This document shows positions 1 to 59,875 of a DNA stretch of 64,000 bases, one piece after another. The DNA lies in contig NC_073348.2 of assembly GCF_027580225.2 (NCBI RefSeq), positions 40,800,501 to 40,864,500 of the forward strand, given 5' to 3'. Position numbers and translations under genes: made by a program. The DNA comes from Misgurnus anguillicaudatus (Eukaryota > Chordata > Actinopteri > Cypriniformes > Cobitidae). The notes below the pieces were generated by a model that had not been told where the DNA came from, searched no databases, and saw only the letters and a list, made by a program, of their open reading frames with translations. Each line of letters begins with the position of its first letter. Position 1 is the stretch's first letter.

Positions 1-114
1 TTTAAATGCATGTTTCTTTGATTTTTGTTTTCTCATTTCTATGTAAAGCACTTTGAATGACCTTTGTGTATGAAATGTGCTATACAAATAAACTTGCCTT
101 GCCTTGCCTTGCCT

Positions 115-509
115 TAACATGTTAACATTGACACTTTGTAGATGTGAGCCATTTTTGTGTATGTCATTTAAAATGCAAATTAGTTGATAATGCAAACACT
201 GATCACCATAATGGTGGTTTGTTGAAATTAAAACTCAATTGTGCTTTCAATTATTTTCTCTCTCTGCACTAAATGGCAGTGCTGTGGTTGCAGATTAAGA
301 GGCGGTATTATTATAATTAGATCCCCTTGTGACATCACAAGGGGAGACACATTTCAATAACCTATTTTTTCACATGCTTGCAGAGAATAGTTTACCAAAA
401 CTAAGTTACTGGGTGATCTTTATCACATTTTCTAGGTTGATTAAAGCACTGGGACCAAATTATAGCACTTTAACATGAAGTCAGATTTTCATGATATGTC
501 CCCTTTAAA
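115..509. mobile_element. TTAA-type non-autonomous DNA element, copy 1 (5' part missing)
   Basis: The right end reads TTTTCATGATATGTCCCCTT followed by TAA. The interior has hallmarks shared with the other copies: CACTTTGTAG.TGTGAG, GCAAACACTGATCACCATAA and GTTTACCAAAACTAAGTTAC. The left end is truncated. Confidence 0.75.
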
Positions 510-944
510 GACAAAAGAATAACTGCAACCAAATGATGTTCACAACATGTGGTTCCATTACGTTGAAATAAATATGAATCAAACACACTGATTTTCTGTG
601 CTACTACTAAATTAACAACATTACAACAAAATAAAAGTACAGTCTGAATCTGAACAGATGAACGGAGACTCATGGTTCAATAACCAATTCAACTTTACAG
701 GCCACATACAAACGTTTGATCCTGCAGGACAATCAAACCCTTCCTGTATGAAAATTATTCCCATTCCTGTTGTTTGTGGCCTCAGGGCTGCAGTCTTCTG
801 TCCGAACCTCACAAAGCAGAACCCACCAACCATAATGCATCTGTACACTTATGGTTTCCTAATGGAGCACACACACACTCTTCCTGGCAATCTTTAAAAC
901 GTTTGCTGAGAATATTTCCATCAAACACTTCATAAAGCGCTGAC

Positions 945-1012
<68 letters not shown>
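945..1012. repeat. (AC)n microsatellite
   Basis: Uninterrupted AC dinucleotides over about 68 bp. It gives spurious Cys/Val and Thr/His frames on both strands. Confidence 0.97.
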
Positions 1013-1014
<2 letters not shown>

Positions 1015-1299
1015 TGCACATGCACTCTTAGGGTGAAGCATTAATGGAGAAGTTTGCTTTGGCGCTGAATTGTTTCCCTCTGCACAGGTCGCCCTCGTGA
1101 GATATCAAAGAAAACATGACCGTAAATCTCTTGCTGCCTGCGGTCACTGTGTCAAGAGTCAGAAACTCATCTGCAGCGTGTGACACACTGAAGAGATAAT
1201 AATTCAAATCATCTGTGTGAACTGAACAGCACAGACACATCAATGATGCATTCAGTTCTTTTCCATGCAAAGCTCCGTCTGATGGAAATCATGTGTGTC

Positions 1300-1362
<63 letters not shown>

Positions 1363-1418
1363 TGTGTGTGTGTGTGTGTGTTTGTGTGTGTGTTTGTGTC
1401 TGTGTGTGTGTGTGTGAA
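1300..1418. repeat. (TG)n microsatellite with interruptions
   Basis: TG repeats broken by single TA and TT units. Together with 945-1012 it brackets a unique 290-bp segment with opposite repeat orientations. Confidence 0.97.
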
Positions 1419-1439
1419 ACAGAAAACAATCACTGATTC

Positions 1440-2972
1440 ACAGGGTTTGACAGTAACAGGGTTTGACAGTGACAGTAACAGGGTTTGACAGTGACAGTAA
1501 CAGGGGTTGACAGTGACAGTAACAGGGGTTGACAGTGACAGTAACAGGGGTTGACAGTGACAGTAACAGGGGTTGACAGTGACAGTAACAGGGGTTGACA
1601 GTGACAGTAACAGGGTTTGACAGTGACAGTAACAGGGTTTGACAGTGACAGTAACAGGGGTTGACAGTGACAGTAACAGGGGTTGACAGTGACAGTAACA
1701 GGGGTTGACAGTGACAGTAACAGGGGTTGACAGTGACAGTAACAGGGGTTGACAGTGACAGTAACAGGGGTTGACAGTGACAGTAACAGGGGTTGACAGT
1801 GACAGTAACAGGGGTTGACAGTGACAGTAACAGGGGTTGACAGTGACAGTAACAGGGGTTGACAGTGACAGTGACAGGGGTTGACAGTGACAGTGACAGG
1901 GGTTGACAGTGACAGTGACAGGGGTTGACAGTGACAGTGACAGGGGTTGACAGTGACAGTGACAGGGGTTGACAGTGACAGTGACAGGGGTTGACAGTGA
2001 CAGTGGTTGACAGTGACAGTGACAGGGGTTGACAGTGGCAGTGACAGGGGGTGACAGTGACAGTGACAGGGGTTGACAGTGACAGTGACAGGGTTTGACA
2101 GTGACAGTAACAGGGGTTGACAGTGACAGTAACAGGCGTTGACAGTGACAGTGACAGTGACAGTGACAGTGACAGGGGTTGACAGTGACAGGGGTTGACA
2201 GTGACAGTGACAGGGGTTGACAGTGACAGTGACAGGGGTTGACAGTGACAGTGACAGGGGTTGACAGTGACAGTGACAGGGGTTGACAGTGACAGTGACA
2301 GGGGTTGACAGTGACAGTGACAGGGGTTGACAGTGACAGTGGTTGACAGTGACAGTGACAGGGGTTGACAGTGGCAGTGACAGGGGGTGACAGTGACAGT
2401 GACAGGGGTTGACAGTGACAGTGACAGGGTTTGACAGTGACAGTAACAGGGGTTGACAGTGACAGTAACAGGCGTTGACAGTGACAGTGACAGTGACAGT
2501 GACAGGGGTTGACAGTGACAGGGGTTGACAGTGACAGTGACAGGGGTTGACAGTGACAGTGACAGGGGTTGACAGTGGCAGTGACAGGGGGTGACAGTGA
2601 CAGTGACAGGGGTTGACAGTGACAGTAACAGGGGTTGACAGTGACAGTGACAGGGGTTGACAGTGACAGTGGTTGACAGTGACAGTGACAGGGAGTGACA
2701 GTGAGTGAGAGTGACAGGGGGTGACAGTGACAGTGACAGGGGTTGACAGTGACAGGGTTTAACGGTGACAGTAACAGGGTTAGACAGTGACAGTAACAGG
2801 GTTAGACAGTGACAGTAACAGGGTTAGACAGTGACAGTAACAGGGTTAGACAGTGACAGTAACAGGGGTTAGACAGTGACAGGGGTTGACAGTGACAGTG
2901 ACAGGGGTTGACAGTGACAGGGGATGACAGTGACAGGGGTTGACAGTAACAGGGGTTGACAGTAACAGGGGT
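1440..2972. repeat. 22-bp minisatellite, about 1.5 kb
   Basis: The unit is ACAGGGGTTGACAGTGACAG followed by TA or TG, 22 bp in all, repeated throughout with variants (TTTGAC, TTAGAC, GGTGAC). There is a gradient of variants: TAACAGG units dominate at the left and right, TGACAGG in the middle. A block recurs at a spacing of 336 bp (see findings). Confidence 0.97.
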
Positions 2973-3848
2973 TGAGGCTAACTAATTCAGAAAACAGCAA
3001 ATCATGATTTTCACCTAAGACAATTTTTACTGAAAAAATTATATCGTTATGGCCTGTAACATCTTGTGATCCATGACGATGAGTACCAAATTGTTTAAAA
3101 AGCTGAAAAAACATATTTTGACACCAAATGTACCTCCAACTATATAATCACTTAGCAACACTATGGAAACCACACATCACCGAACAAGAATTAAATTTTT
3201 TATCAGAAATTATCAAATTTAAAACTAATACTTGATATGTAAAATAATTAGTCTAATGGCAAATTTCAAGATGAACAAATACTTGCACACCGATAAATCT
3301 ATTTTCTCCACACCATATTGATTTTCCAAACATTGTTTTCTTAAAAATCCTGTGGCCATCAGCAACAGAATCCCTTTAACAACACAACCACCTCTGTGTT
3401 CATTAATGCTTACCCACAATCCTCTGCTCTCATTGGCCTCACTCACTTCCTGCAATTAAAAGAACGGAAGGTGGGGTCAGAGGTCAGCTAATACGCTCAA
3501 ACTGCAGACAGAAACACAGCTGCAACAAACATCTGCAAACGACAAGATCATCTCAAAATTCTCACGTCAGTGCGAGCGTCTGTCGTTCTCAGAGCCACGC
3601 TGCGTGCGCTCATATCTGCTCATTATTCAGAATCTGACCTCTGCAAATCTAGACTTCACCTTTACCTCAGTGAAAAATCTCACACGGCTACGTTCTGAAT
3701 GAACATCAGACGCTTGTTAAATTCTCCCAGAAGCCCCTGGGCTATGCAGATTCAGAGCGGAGAGACGCGGTACAACAGATTCTTTTACTTTACTCGGACA
3801 CAAAGGCGCAGTGTTGAACAGCGTTAGTATGAACATCACACCTGATGG

Positions 3849-3968
<120 letters not shown>

Positions 3969-4127
3969 CTCCCAGCCGTTCAGAAACATTTACAACTACA
4001 AGAAGAGGCACAGCAGCAAAAAACGAACTTCATGCTAGAGGCGTTTATATCAAAAATATTTTCAAAAATTAAAAAAAAACTATTGTCTCAACTAGTGCTT
4101 GACTGATAGAGGAAATATTTGGATCTT

Positions 4128-4600
4128 AAAGGAGTCATATTAGAGATTATTGTTAAAGATGTAAAATAAGTCTTTGGTATCCCCAGAGTTCATATGTGAA
4201 GTTTAAGCTTAAAATACTCCACAGATAATTTATTATATTTGTGTTAAAATTGCCACTTTGTAGGTGTGAGTAAAAATGTGCCGTTAAAATGCAAACGAGC
4301 TGATAATGCAAACACTGATCACCATAATTGTGGTTTGTTGAAATTGGATTATTATTCTCTCTTAAATGGCAGTGACGTGGTTGGATCGTGCAGATTAATG
4401 GGAGGTATTATTGTAATAAGACTTGCTTTCTACGTCACAAAAGAGGCAAAATCTGAATGACCTCATTTTTCACATGCTTGTAAAGAATGGTTTACCAAAA
4501 CTAAGTTACTGGGTTGATCTTTTTTACATTATCTAGGTTGATAGAAGTAATTATAGCACTTAAACTTGGAAAAAGATTTTCACGCTATGACCCCTTTAAA
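4128..4600. mobile_element. TTAA-type non-autonomous DNA element, copy 2
   Basis: Same order of blocks as copy 1, with diverged ends (AAAGGAGTCATATTA … CTATGACCCCTTTAAA). It includes GCAAACACTGATCACCATAA and the GTTTACCAAAACTAAGTTAC block. It has no coding capacity. Confidence 0.75.
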
Positions 4601-5449
4601 TCTGATCCAAGCAACAGCCTTGTTTTGTAAAATAAACATTTAGCATATTATACATTATTTTATTACAAATACTGGGCTTTTATCAGTCACACATCTCTTT
4701 AGACATTAGAAATAAAGCCTATAAATCAGTGCTAATGTTGTGATGTTTTTACACATGACCTCAAAAGCTGTCGAGCTGGAGTGATGTAAGCAGGACCTCC
4801 AGCACATCCGCGACAGAGCCGTATTGTGGCGAGTTATTTTGCCGGAGTGAAATATAAGCAGTAAAACAGCGCCGGACCACTGGGTTTAATTCAAACAACC
4901 CAACAGCCGCCAAACCCAGACCACACAGACACACGGCAATGAGCACTTTCCCACACGCAGGCTTTTAAAGATCCCACCCAAAACACACATTGACTCTGTA
5001 ATGGCATTCTCTCATTACAGTCCTGTATAAATGACTCCTGTAGCCGCTGTCACTCAATAACACAAACCAACCATTTATCAGACACACAATACTCAACGGC
5101 ACTGCGCTATATCACAACACACAGGCCTGTGAAGATTAAAGAAGACACATTTACTGTAAAATCAAAGATGAGATGTGTTGATAACACACGCTAACACAGA
5201 TCTGATGCTGCATGGATGATCAGGGTTAAGCTTTAAACTTTTATGTATTTGCTTTGACATCAGATGCAGCACACAGATTAAATATGCAAATATGCATGTG
5301 TGTGGAAAAACTACTGATGGCCAATAGCCTGCTAGTTCACTGTCAAGAGCAAGTACTAGTCATCAGTATATACTACTACACAATACTCGGTAAGTCGTGA
5401 TCTTCTGTTCTCAAGAGATGAACACATAAATTCATACTGACTTACAAAT
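4601..5449. other. intergenic stretch, nothing recognised
   Basis: Unique-looking sequence. A somewhat GC-richer part at 4760-4960 has a 61-codon minus-strand frame without family resemblance or splice support. Confidence 0.5.
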
Positions 5450-5825
5450 ATGGTATTGGTAAATAATGCAGACCCAAGGTGGTAATTCAGCATGGCGTAA
5501 AGCAGAGTTATATTGCGGGTGTGCCATTATTTTCAAATAATTCAAAGGACCAGAGTCAATTATTTCTCTTATATCACAGTTGCCACAAACATTCCTCTGG
5601 TGGTTATTTTAAGACATTTGGTGTGTGTTTTACAGAGAAATATCCAACACTCATGGAGCATTTCTCAACCAATCAGAATAAAGCATTCAACAGCCCCGTG
5701 GTATAACTGAAAATAATGTACACCCGTGGTGTAACTCCGCTTTGCGTCGTACCGCATTACCAACTTGTGCATTATTTTCGACTAATTCAACGACCCGTTG
5801 TCAATTATTGCTTACACATTGCATC
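5450..5825. repeat. GTAATGCGG/TGCATTATTTTC-type element, copy 1
   Basis: Inverted similarity exists between the left part (AATTCAGCATGGCGTAAAGC, CAAATAATTCAAAGGACCAG) and the right part (ACTCCGCTTTGCGTCGTACC, GACTAATTCAACGACCCGTT). The right part matches 37735-37882. Confidence 0.55.
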
Positions 5826-6096
5826 TCATCTCAATCTGCAGAAAAATCTAAAGAAATCCATTCAGACGTCAAGGCTTTAAAACCTAAACAATGTGATAAT
5901 ATGGAGATACTGTTTGAGCATTTTCAGCTGTTTGATATTGTAACCAATTACACAAGGCTCTGTGGAAATGATCTGTTATTTAAACTAATAGATGAGAGAG
6001 ACTTTTTGAAAAACTTATCTAAAAACAAGCTTCAAAAACTCAATGAATAAAAGCATCAATAACTGATTTAAATGATGTTTAAGTTTATATTCTTAC

Positions 6097-6153
6097 CTTT
6101 AGTGTTTATTGAAATGTGATGCTCAGATCTGTCAACACACAGCAGCTCAACAT
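6097..6153 (-). other. candidate second non-coding exon of the same downstream gene
   Basis: A 57-nt segment on the minus strand lies between the acceptor GTGTGTTTGTGCAG and the donor AAAG|GTAAGA, about 0.5 kb downstream of the donor at 6662. It starts with ATG but closes after 15 codons at TAA, so it would be 5'UTR. Support is limited to the two splice-site matches. Confidence 0.25.
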
Positions 6154-6661
6154 CTGCACAAACACACAACTTTCATTAACACCAAAAAAATCACATCTGA
6201 CAGAACGTCTTTTATTGCGATATTCATAACAGGTAAAACTTCTTTTTAAATTATTTCATCTGTGTGTTATTAACACATCAACCAAACACAATAACGAGTT
6301 AAGTGTTTAGTGACACATTTATTATTTACAGTTTGAAAGTAAAAGTGAACCACAGCACTTTATGATCTTTATCTAATAACTGTAACATCACAAACTAAAT
6401 GTCTAGTACAGTAATGCAGTTAACGTGCATCGTCCATCAGTTTTACACAAATAATCGCGGCAGTGCAACTGAACTCAACTAAAACAGTTCATAAAGGTTA
6501 CGATGTTATAATCTAACTATGATCACAGAAGCACATTACAGTAACTTAGATGACAACGAGAAAGCGACGTAACTTACAAATACGATCCTGTGAACAATAA
6601 CAAGGATTGAGATAAATCAAGCATTGTGTGTGTAGTAAATCACAGTGTTTCACACACTTAC

Positions 6662-6870
6662 CTTCATTCACACGGGTCTGCTGAAGAAAACACAACCAAC
6701 GATGAATTAATCGATAAAGTTTGATCGCGGAACTCCTTCACAGCTGCTCGAGAAGAAACGCTGCCTTGATTTCCCTCAGTCTGTGTCTGTGACTGATTGT
6801 GTGAGAGCGCGCGCGCGAGAGAGAGCGTGTGCCCGCGCGCGAAAAGCTCCGACCACTGACGCCAGAAATA
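6662..6870 (-). promoter_or_regulatory. CpG-rich candidate promoter / first non-coding exon of the downstream gene
   Basis: A locally GC- and CpG-rich segment with a GCGCGC tract lies about 3.2 kb beyond the pdlim5 stop, in AT-rich surroundings. On the minus strand it ends in a perfect donor, GAATGAAG|GTAAGTG (exon end 6662). No open coding frame with family resemblance was seen. In human the gene after PDLIM5 on the same strand is BMPR1B, whose first exons are non-coding, so this could be its counterpart. The assignment is inference from gene order. Confidence 0.4.
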
Positions 6871-6887
6871 CACCTCAGAAATACACC

Positions 6888-7140
6888 AAAGTAAAATAAT
6901 ACACATCATCCATCAGTCTTACAGTCTATAGTGTACACCTCCTGCATCACGTCCTTCATCGTATACTGTAATAAAAACACCTTTAAAATACACCAAAATA
7001 AACCATCACACCATCAGTCTTACAGTCTATACTGCATCCCCTCCTTTAACATATACTGTAGTAAACACCTCAAAATATAAAACAATACACCTCCTCCATC
7101 ACGTAGGCCTATACTGTACACCTCCTGCATCACATATTAC
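6888..7140. repeat. degenerate tandem repeat of about 110-130 bp
   Basis: CCATCAGTCTTACAGTCTAT occurs twice (near 6910 and 7011), and TGTACACCTCCTGCATCAC or close variants recur, as does TATACTGTA. At least two imperfect units are visible next to the CpG-rich segment. Confidence 0.55.
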
Positions 7141-7301
7141 ATGAAGTATACAGTATAATGTAGTACAGTATGTAGGTTAAGTATTTAGTTTAGTAACAGA
7201 AATACAGTATGGTTGATGTGTATTTAGGTGTATTTGGTTTATTTTCCATTGCATTGCTAAAAATTACCCTAAAACTGCTCATAACAGTGAGATTTTCCCT
7301 G

Positions 7302-7736
7302 CACTGCAAAAAATGATTTTCAAGAAAAAAATGTTCTTTGTATTTTTGTCTTGTTTTTAGTAAAAATGTCTACAAATTCTTAAATTAAGATGTTTTTTCT
7401 TGATGAGCAAAAATACCCAAGAAAATAAGTCTAGTTTTTAGACCAAAAAAGTGATTTTGTGCATAAAACAAGCAAAAAATCTGCCAATGGGGTAAGCACA
7501 TTTTTTCTTGAATTTTTCTTGAATTTAGTGTTAAAAAAAAATTCAAGATTTTTTTGCTTGTTTTATGCACAAAATCACTTAAATTTGATATTTTTGGTCT
7601 AAAAACTAGCCTTATTTTCTTGGGTCATTTTGCTCATCAAGAAAAAGCATTTTAATTTAAGAATTTTTAGATATTTGTACTCAAAACAAGACAAAAATAC
7701 TAAGAATTTTTTTCTTGAAAATCATTTTTTGCAGGG
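7302..7736. mobile_element. foldback (palindromic) element, copy 1
   Basis: About 435 bp whose two halves are reverse complements. The outer ends are CACTGCAAAAAATGATTTTC and GAAAATCATTTTTTGCAG. Inner arms carry TAAGTCTAGTTTTTAGACCA and its complement, meeting at GGTAAGCACA…. It could fold into a long hairpin. It has no coding capacity. Confidence 0.8.
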
Positions 7737-9012
7737 TGGATTTGGTTTGTTGTCAGTCAGTCAGATTCTGTCAGAAAGTTAAACTCCATGTGTGATATTC
7801 ATCAAATTATTAAGTTTTAATACCCAATAATAAAACTATTATTGAACTCCTGCTCTTGACAAATGATTGAACAAAAAACTTACAGTAGCAGACACTATTA
7901 CAGCATACTCATACCGTGGTACTTAAATATTACTGTATATGGTATTTCATTAGTTACTATGGTATTGTTGATACTGTATTTAAAGGACATAATACCATGG
8001 TATCACATCCAAAAACGTATACATAAAAAACATTTTTCAGCACATATATTTTTTGTATATTTCGAAATATATTTAAAATTATAATTGAAAATATATTTTT
8101 TGCGGTGTGGAACCGATTGTAAACTCCATCATCATGGAAAAGGAGGTCAATGTTTATTAATATTAATTTATCAGTGAGAGAAATAATTGAATCTGATATG
8201 AAACAGGAGTGCAGGATGTGTATTTGTGGTTGTGTCATGGTTTAGGATCTGAGCTGCTATTACAGACATTGTGAGATCGCTCTCAGGTAACACATCAACT
8301 ATATAATGAGATCTAATCTTGTTGTTTTTTATTTAAAAATCACTTAGAGTCTGATGTGAACACTGATTTTATTATTTTATAACGTATTACAGTTGAAAAC
8401 ACAAAGCTTAAAAAAAAGTTCATGAACCATCAACCCCCTTATTAGATTAAAACTATAGTGCTAAAACATGATAACAGCTGTCTGAATGACTAACATATGT
8501 TTATCTCTTTACACAATCACACAGGCACAAATAAAGCTAAAGCCCATTATGACTCTGACCATTAAACAATATAAACCAAACACTGAATCAACCCATAAAG
8601 ATCATCAGAGCTCACATAAAAACACATTAAAAACATTAAATATCACTGTTCATCTTAAAGCCGTGCTATGAAATATGTGCAAAGCCCATGAAAAGCCCAG
8701 AAATCAAAAGTCTTGATCTAATAAATAACAGCAGCAGGAGAAGAGCGCTGGCTGATATACAGTAACAAACTTCCATTCATCTTACAGTCTGCAGGTCATT
8801 CATGTGCGACGTTTGAAAAATATATTATGAACTCAAAGCCTCTTTTAAATACCTGTTTAAAATAGAATAACAACTTCTGTAATGCAGATAACATATAGAT
8901 TGACATTATTTTCTCTTATGGCAAAGTGTATTCTTAATCAAACTTTCAATTATAATCACCCAGAATAAATACACTGTATAATGACATTCACAATGCAACC
9001 TAATGGACCATT
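7737..9012. other. intergenic stretch, nothing recognised
   Basis: AT-rich sequence with short CCATGGTA-type palindromic fragments (7905-8010) that look like an old repeat. No supported gene. Confidence 0.5.
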
Positions 9013-9791
9013 AAACCCCTTAACTGGTGCAGACCTTTTTGAGTGTGTGTGTGTGGGGGATGATGTACCCCTTCAAATTAATATAACTCTGGCATTGTTT
9101 TGGTCTAGAAACTTAATCTTGGTCTTGCTTTTAAAAAGACACTTTAAAGTGTTTGGAGGTGAAAATATTAAATAACACTTTTTATAGCAGTTTACATTTA
9201 TTGTAATAAATAAATAATGCAATAAAGTATATATTTTATACATACAATTATCACAAAAATGAGGTTTGTGTTACACTCTTAATGGTTTTACCAAGAACGG
9301 CCACTAGGTGTCATTGGTTTGCTGCATACTCTTGTCACAAATTAATAAATGACTGTCACTGCATTATTATTACTGATAAAAGGTTTTGAAATATGAAAAC
9401 TACATTCTTACACTGCAAAACTGAATTTCTGACTTAGTATTTTTGTCCTGTTTTCAGTCATTTGTGCTTAAAACAAACCAAAAAAATGATTAAGTGTTTA
9501 AAAAGGTAAACTTATTTCAAGATTTTTTTCTTGTTTTATGCACAAAATCACTTACATTTTATATTTTTGGTCTAAAAACTAGACTTATTTTTTGGTCGTT
9601 TTGCTCATCAAGAAAAAGCATCTTAATTTAATCTTAATTTTTAGATATTTTACTGAAAACAAGACAAAAATACTAAGAATTTTTTTCTTTGAAAATCATT
9701 TTTTGCAGTGTAGTTTGTCATGATTAAAATTTACATGCAAAACATTGAAGTAAACTCAGATGTCCCACTCAGATGCGCCAGTTAAGGGGTT
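9013..9791. mobile_element. element with AAACCCCTTAACTGG terminal repeats, carrying a foldback insertion
   Basis: The left end AAACCCCTTAACTGGTGCA and the right end TGCGCCAGTTAAGGGGTT are inverted repeats. The interior has no reading frame of note and encloses the foldback copy at 9411-9711. Confidence 0.6.
9411..9711. mobile_element. foldback element, copy 2 (inside another element)
   Basis: Same termini (CACTGCAAAA … TTTTTTGCAGTG) with a shorter left arm. It sits inside the element at 9013-9791 and so was inserted later. Confidence 0.75.
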
Positions 9792-10050
9792 AAAACTGTT
9801 ATGAAGGAAGGTTGATACCTCATTTATGAAGTACTTAAAATACTGACACAGGATCTGTCAGAATATGATCTATTTTATCAGATTTCTCTAAAATTGCTTT
9901 CGCTGTTGAGTTGTTTTTCATAAACGCATGTTGATATTTTTTTGTATTTCGCATTAACATAGCCAAATAAATCTCAAATGTAAATTCTTGACACCACAAT
10001 CAGCTTGTTCTCCATCTATTTTCATTGGCTATCGTACAACACACGTGTGT
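9792..10050 (-). other. pdlim5: putative pdlim5 3'UTR (end not resolved)
   Basis: This is unique sequence after the TGA and before the repeat element that begins at 9791. No canonical AATAAA is present on the minus strand here. Variant hexamers GATAAA (9879-9874) and CATAAA (9828-9823) occur. The first canonical AATAAA is at 9202-9197, beyond or inside the repeat. The cleavage site therefore cannot be placed. Confidence 0.4.
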
Positions 10051-58937
<48,887 letters not shown>

Positions 58938-59379
58938 GGTTAGCTGGGTCACGGTCACACGAATGTTGAGAAGAGGACGAGTTCTGCCAAAGTCTGAATC
59001 GCAGCCTGAGAAAAAAGAGCAAAGGTTTAAAATGCATTAATGTCACTGAAGGACACTGAAGGTAAAAGTCACTCATTATGGCAGCTAAACAGTTAAACAC
59101 ATTCGTTCTTCTACAAAGACCTACAGAGATAAGTTCTGGACAAACTCCTGAAGTTGTGTCAACAGCAATATTCAGTCAGATGTACCGTTTCCCGTGTAAT
59201 CTAAGATCAACAATGAAAACTCGCCAACAAATCACATGAACTAAATGTAAATCCCTTGAGAAAAGAATAAGTAATATAAAAACACAACAGAACCAAATCC
59301 AATTTACAAACGGGCCTGAAAATCATTATTTTGGCAACGATAGACAGATAAAAAAAGAACATAATGGATTTAGACCTAC

Positions 59380-59510
59380 CTGAAACAGATTTATCTGGAA
59401 AATGTTACTGGGTTTGCTAAATAAACCCGAGGACAAGCTGCTTCACAGTCTAAACATTTCCCATCAGTACAGATAACACAAAAGAGCTGCTGTCTCTATT
59501 TATATAAAGG
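59380..59510 (-). promoter_or_regulatory. pdlim5: candidate alternative promoter and non-coding first exon of pdlim5
   Basis: On the minus strand a TATA-like element TATATAAATAG (59506-59496) is followed, after room for a start site near 59475, by the strong donor TTTCAG|GTAGGT with the exon ending at 59380. This would splice over a 374-nt intron to the acceptor at 59006. The same AT-rich core matches the MEF2 consensus at 9 of 10 positions. An E-box CAGTTG (59576-59581) and an M-CAT motif CATTCCT on the minus strand (59670-59664) lie upstream. This is motif-based inference only; the gene may also have a distal promoter outside the window. Confidence 0.4.
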
Positions 59511-59875
59511 TGATGGGGAGGGGGGGGGGCATTCTTGGTGCACACGGTCAAGTATTTTAAGAGCTCGTGGGTGGACAGTTGTTGTTGAGGTTAAACTAGT
59601 AAAACCCAGCTCAAACCAAACACAAACATTCTAGATGGACGGGTCAGAGTCGGGGGTTTGTCCAGGAATGTCCCGCGGTCGTAACAATGACCATTTAAGA
59701 AGTTAAAAGCCACGTCAACATCACCATCCCTACACTTTTACAGCATAACATTGACTTCAGAGAGGATGATAGACTGCAGGATCAGTTTGAGAAAGAGCTG
59801 CTGGACCCTAAAGTTGAGAACATTATGATCACCAACCATTGAACGTTAAGAGGCACTGATCGATGTGTTCGTTAG

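Noticed and set aside
1440..2972. CRISPR-like array of direct repeats
   Set aside because: Units are contiguous 22-mers without unique spacers in a vertebrate genome. It is a minisatellite.
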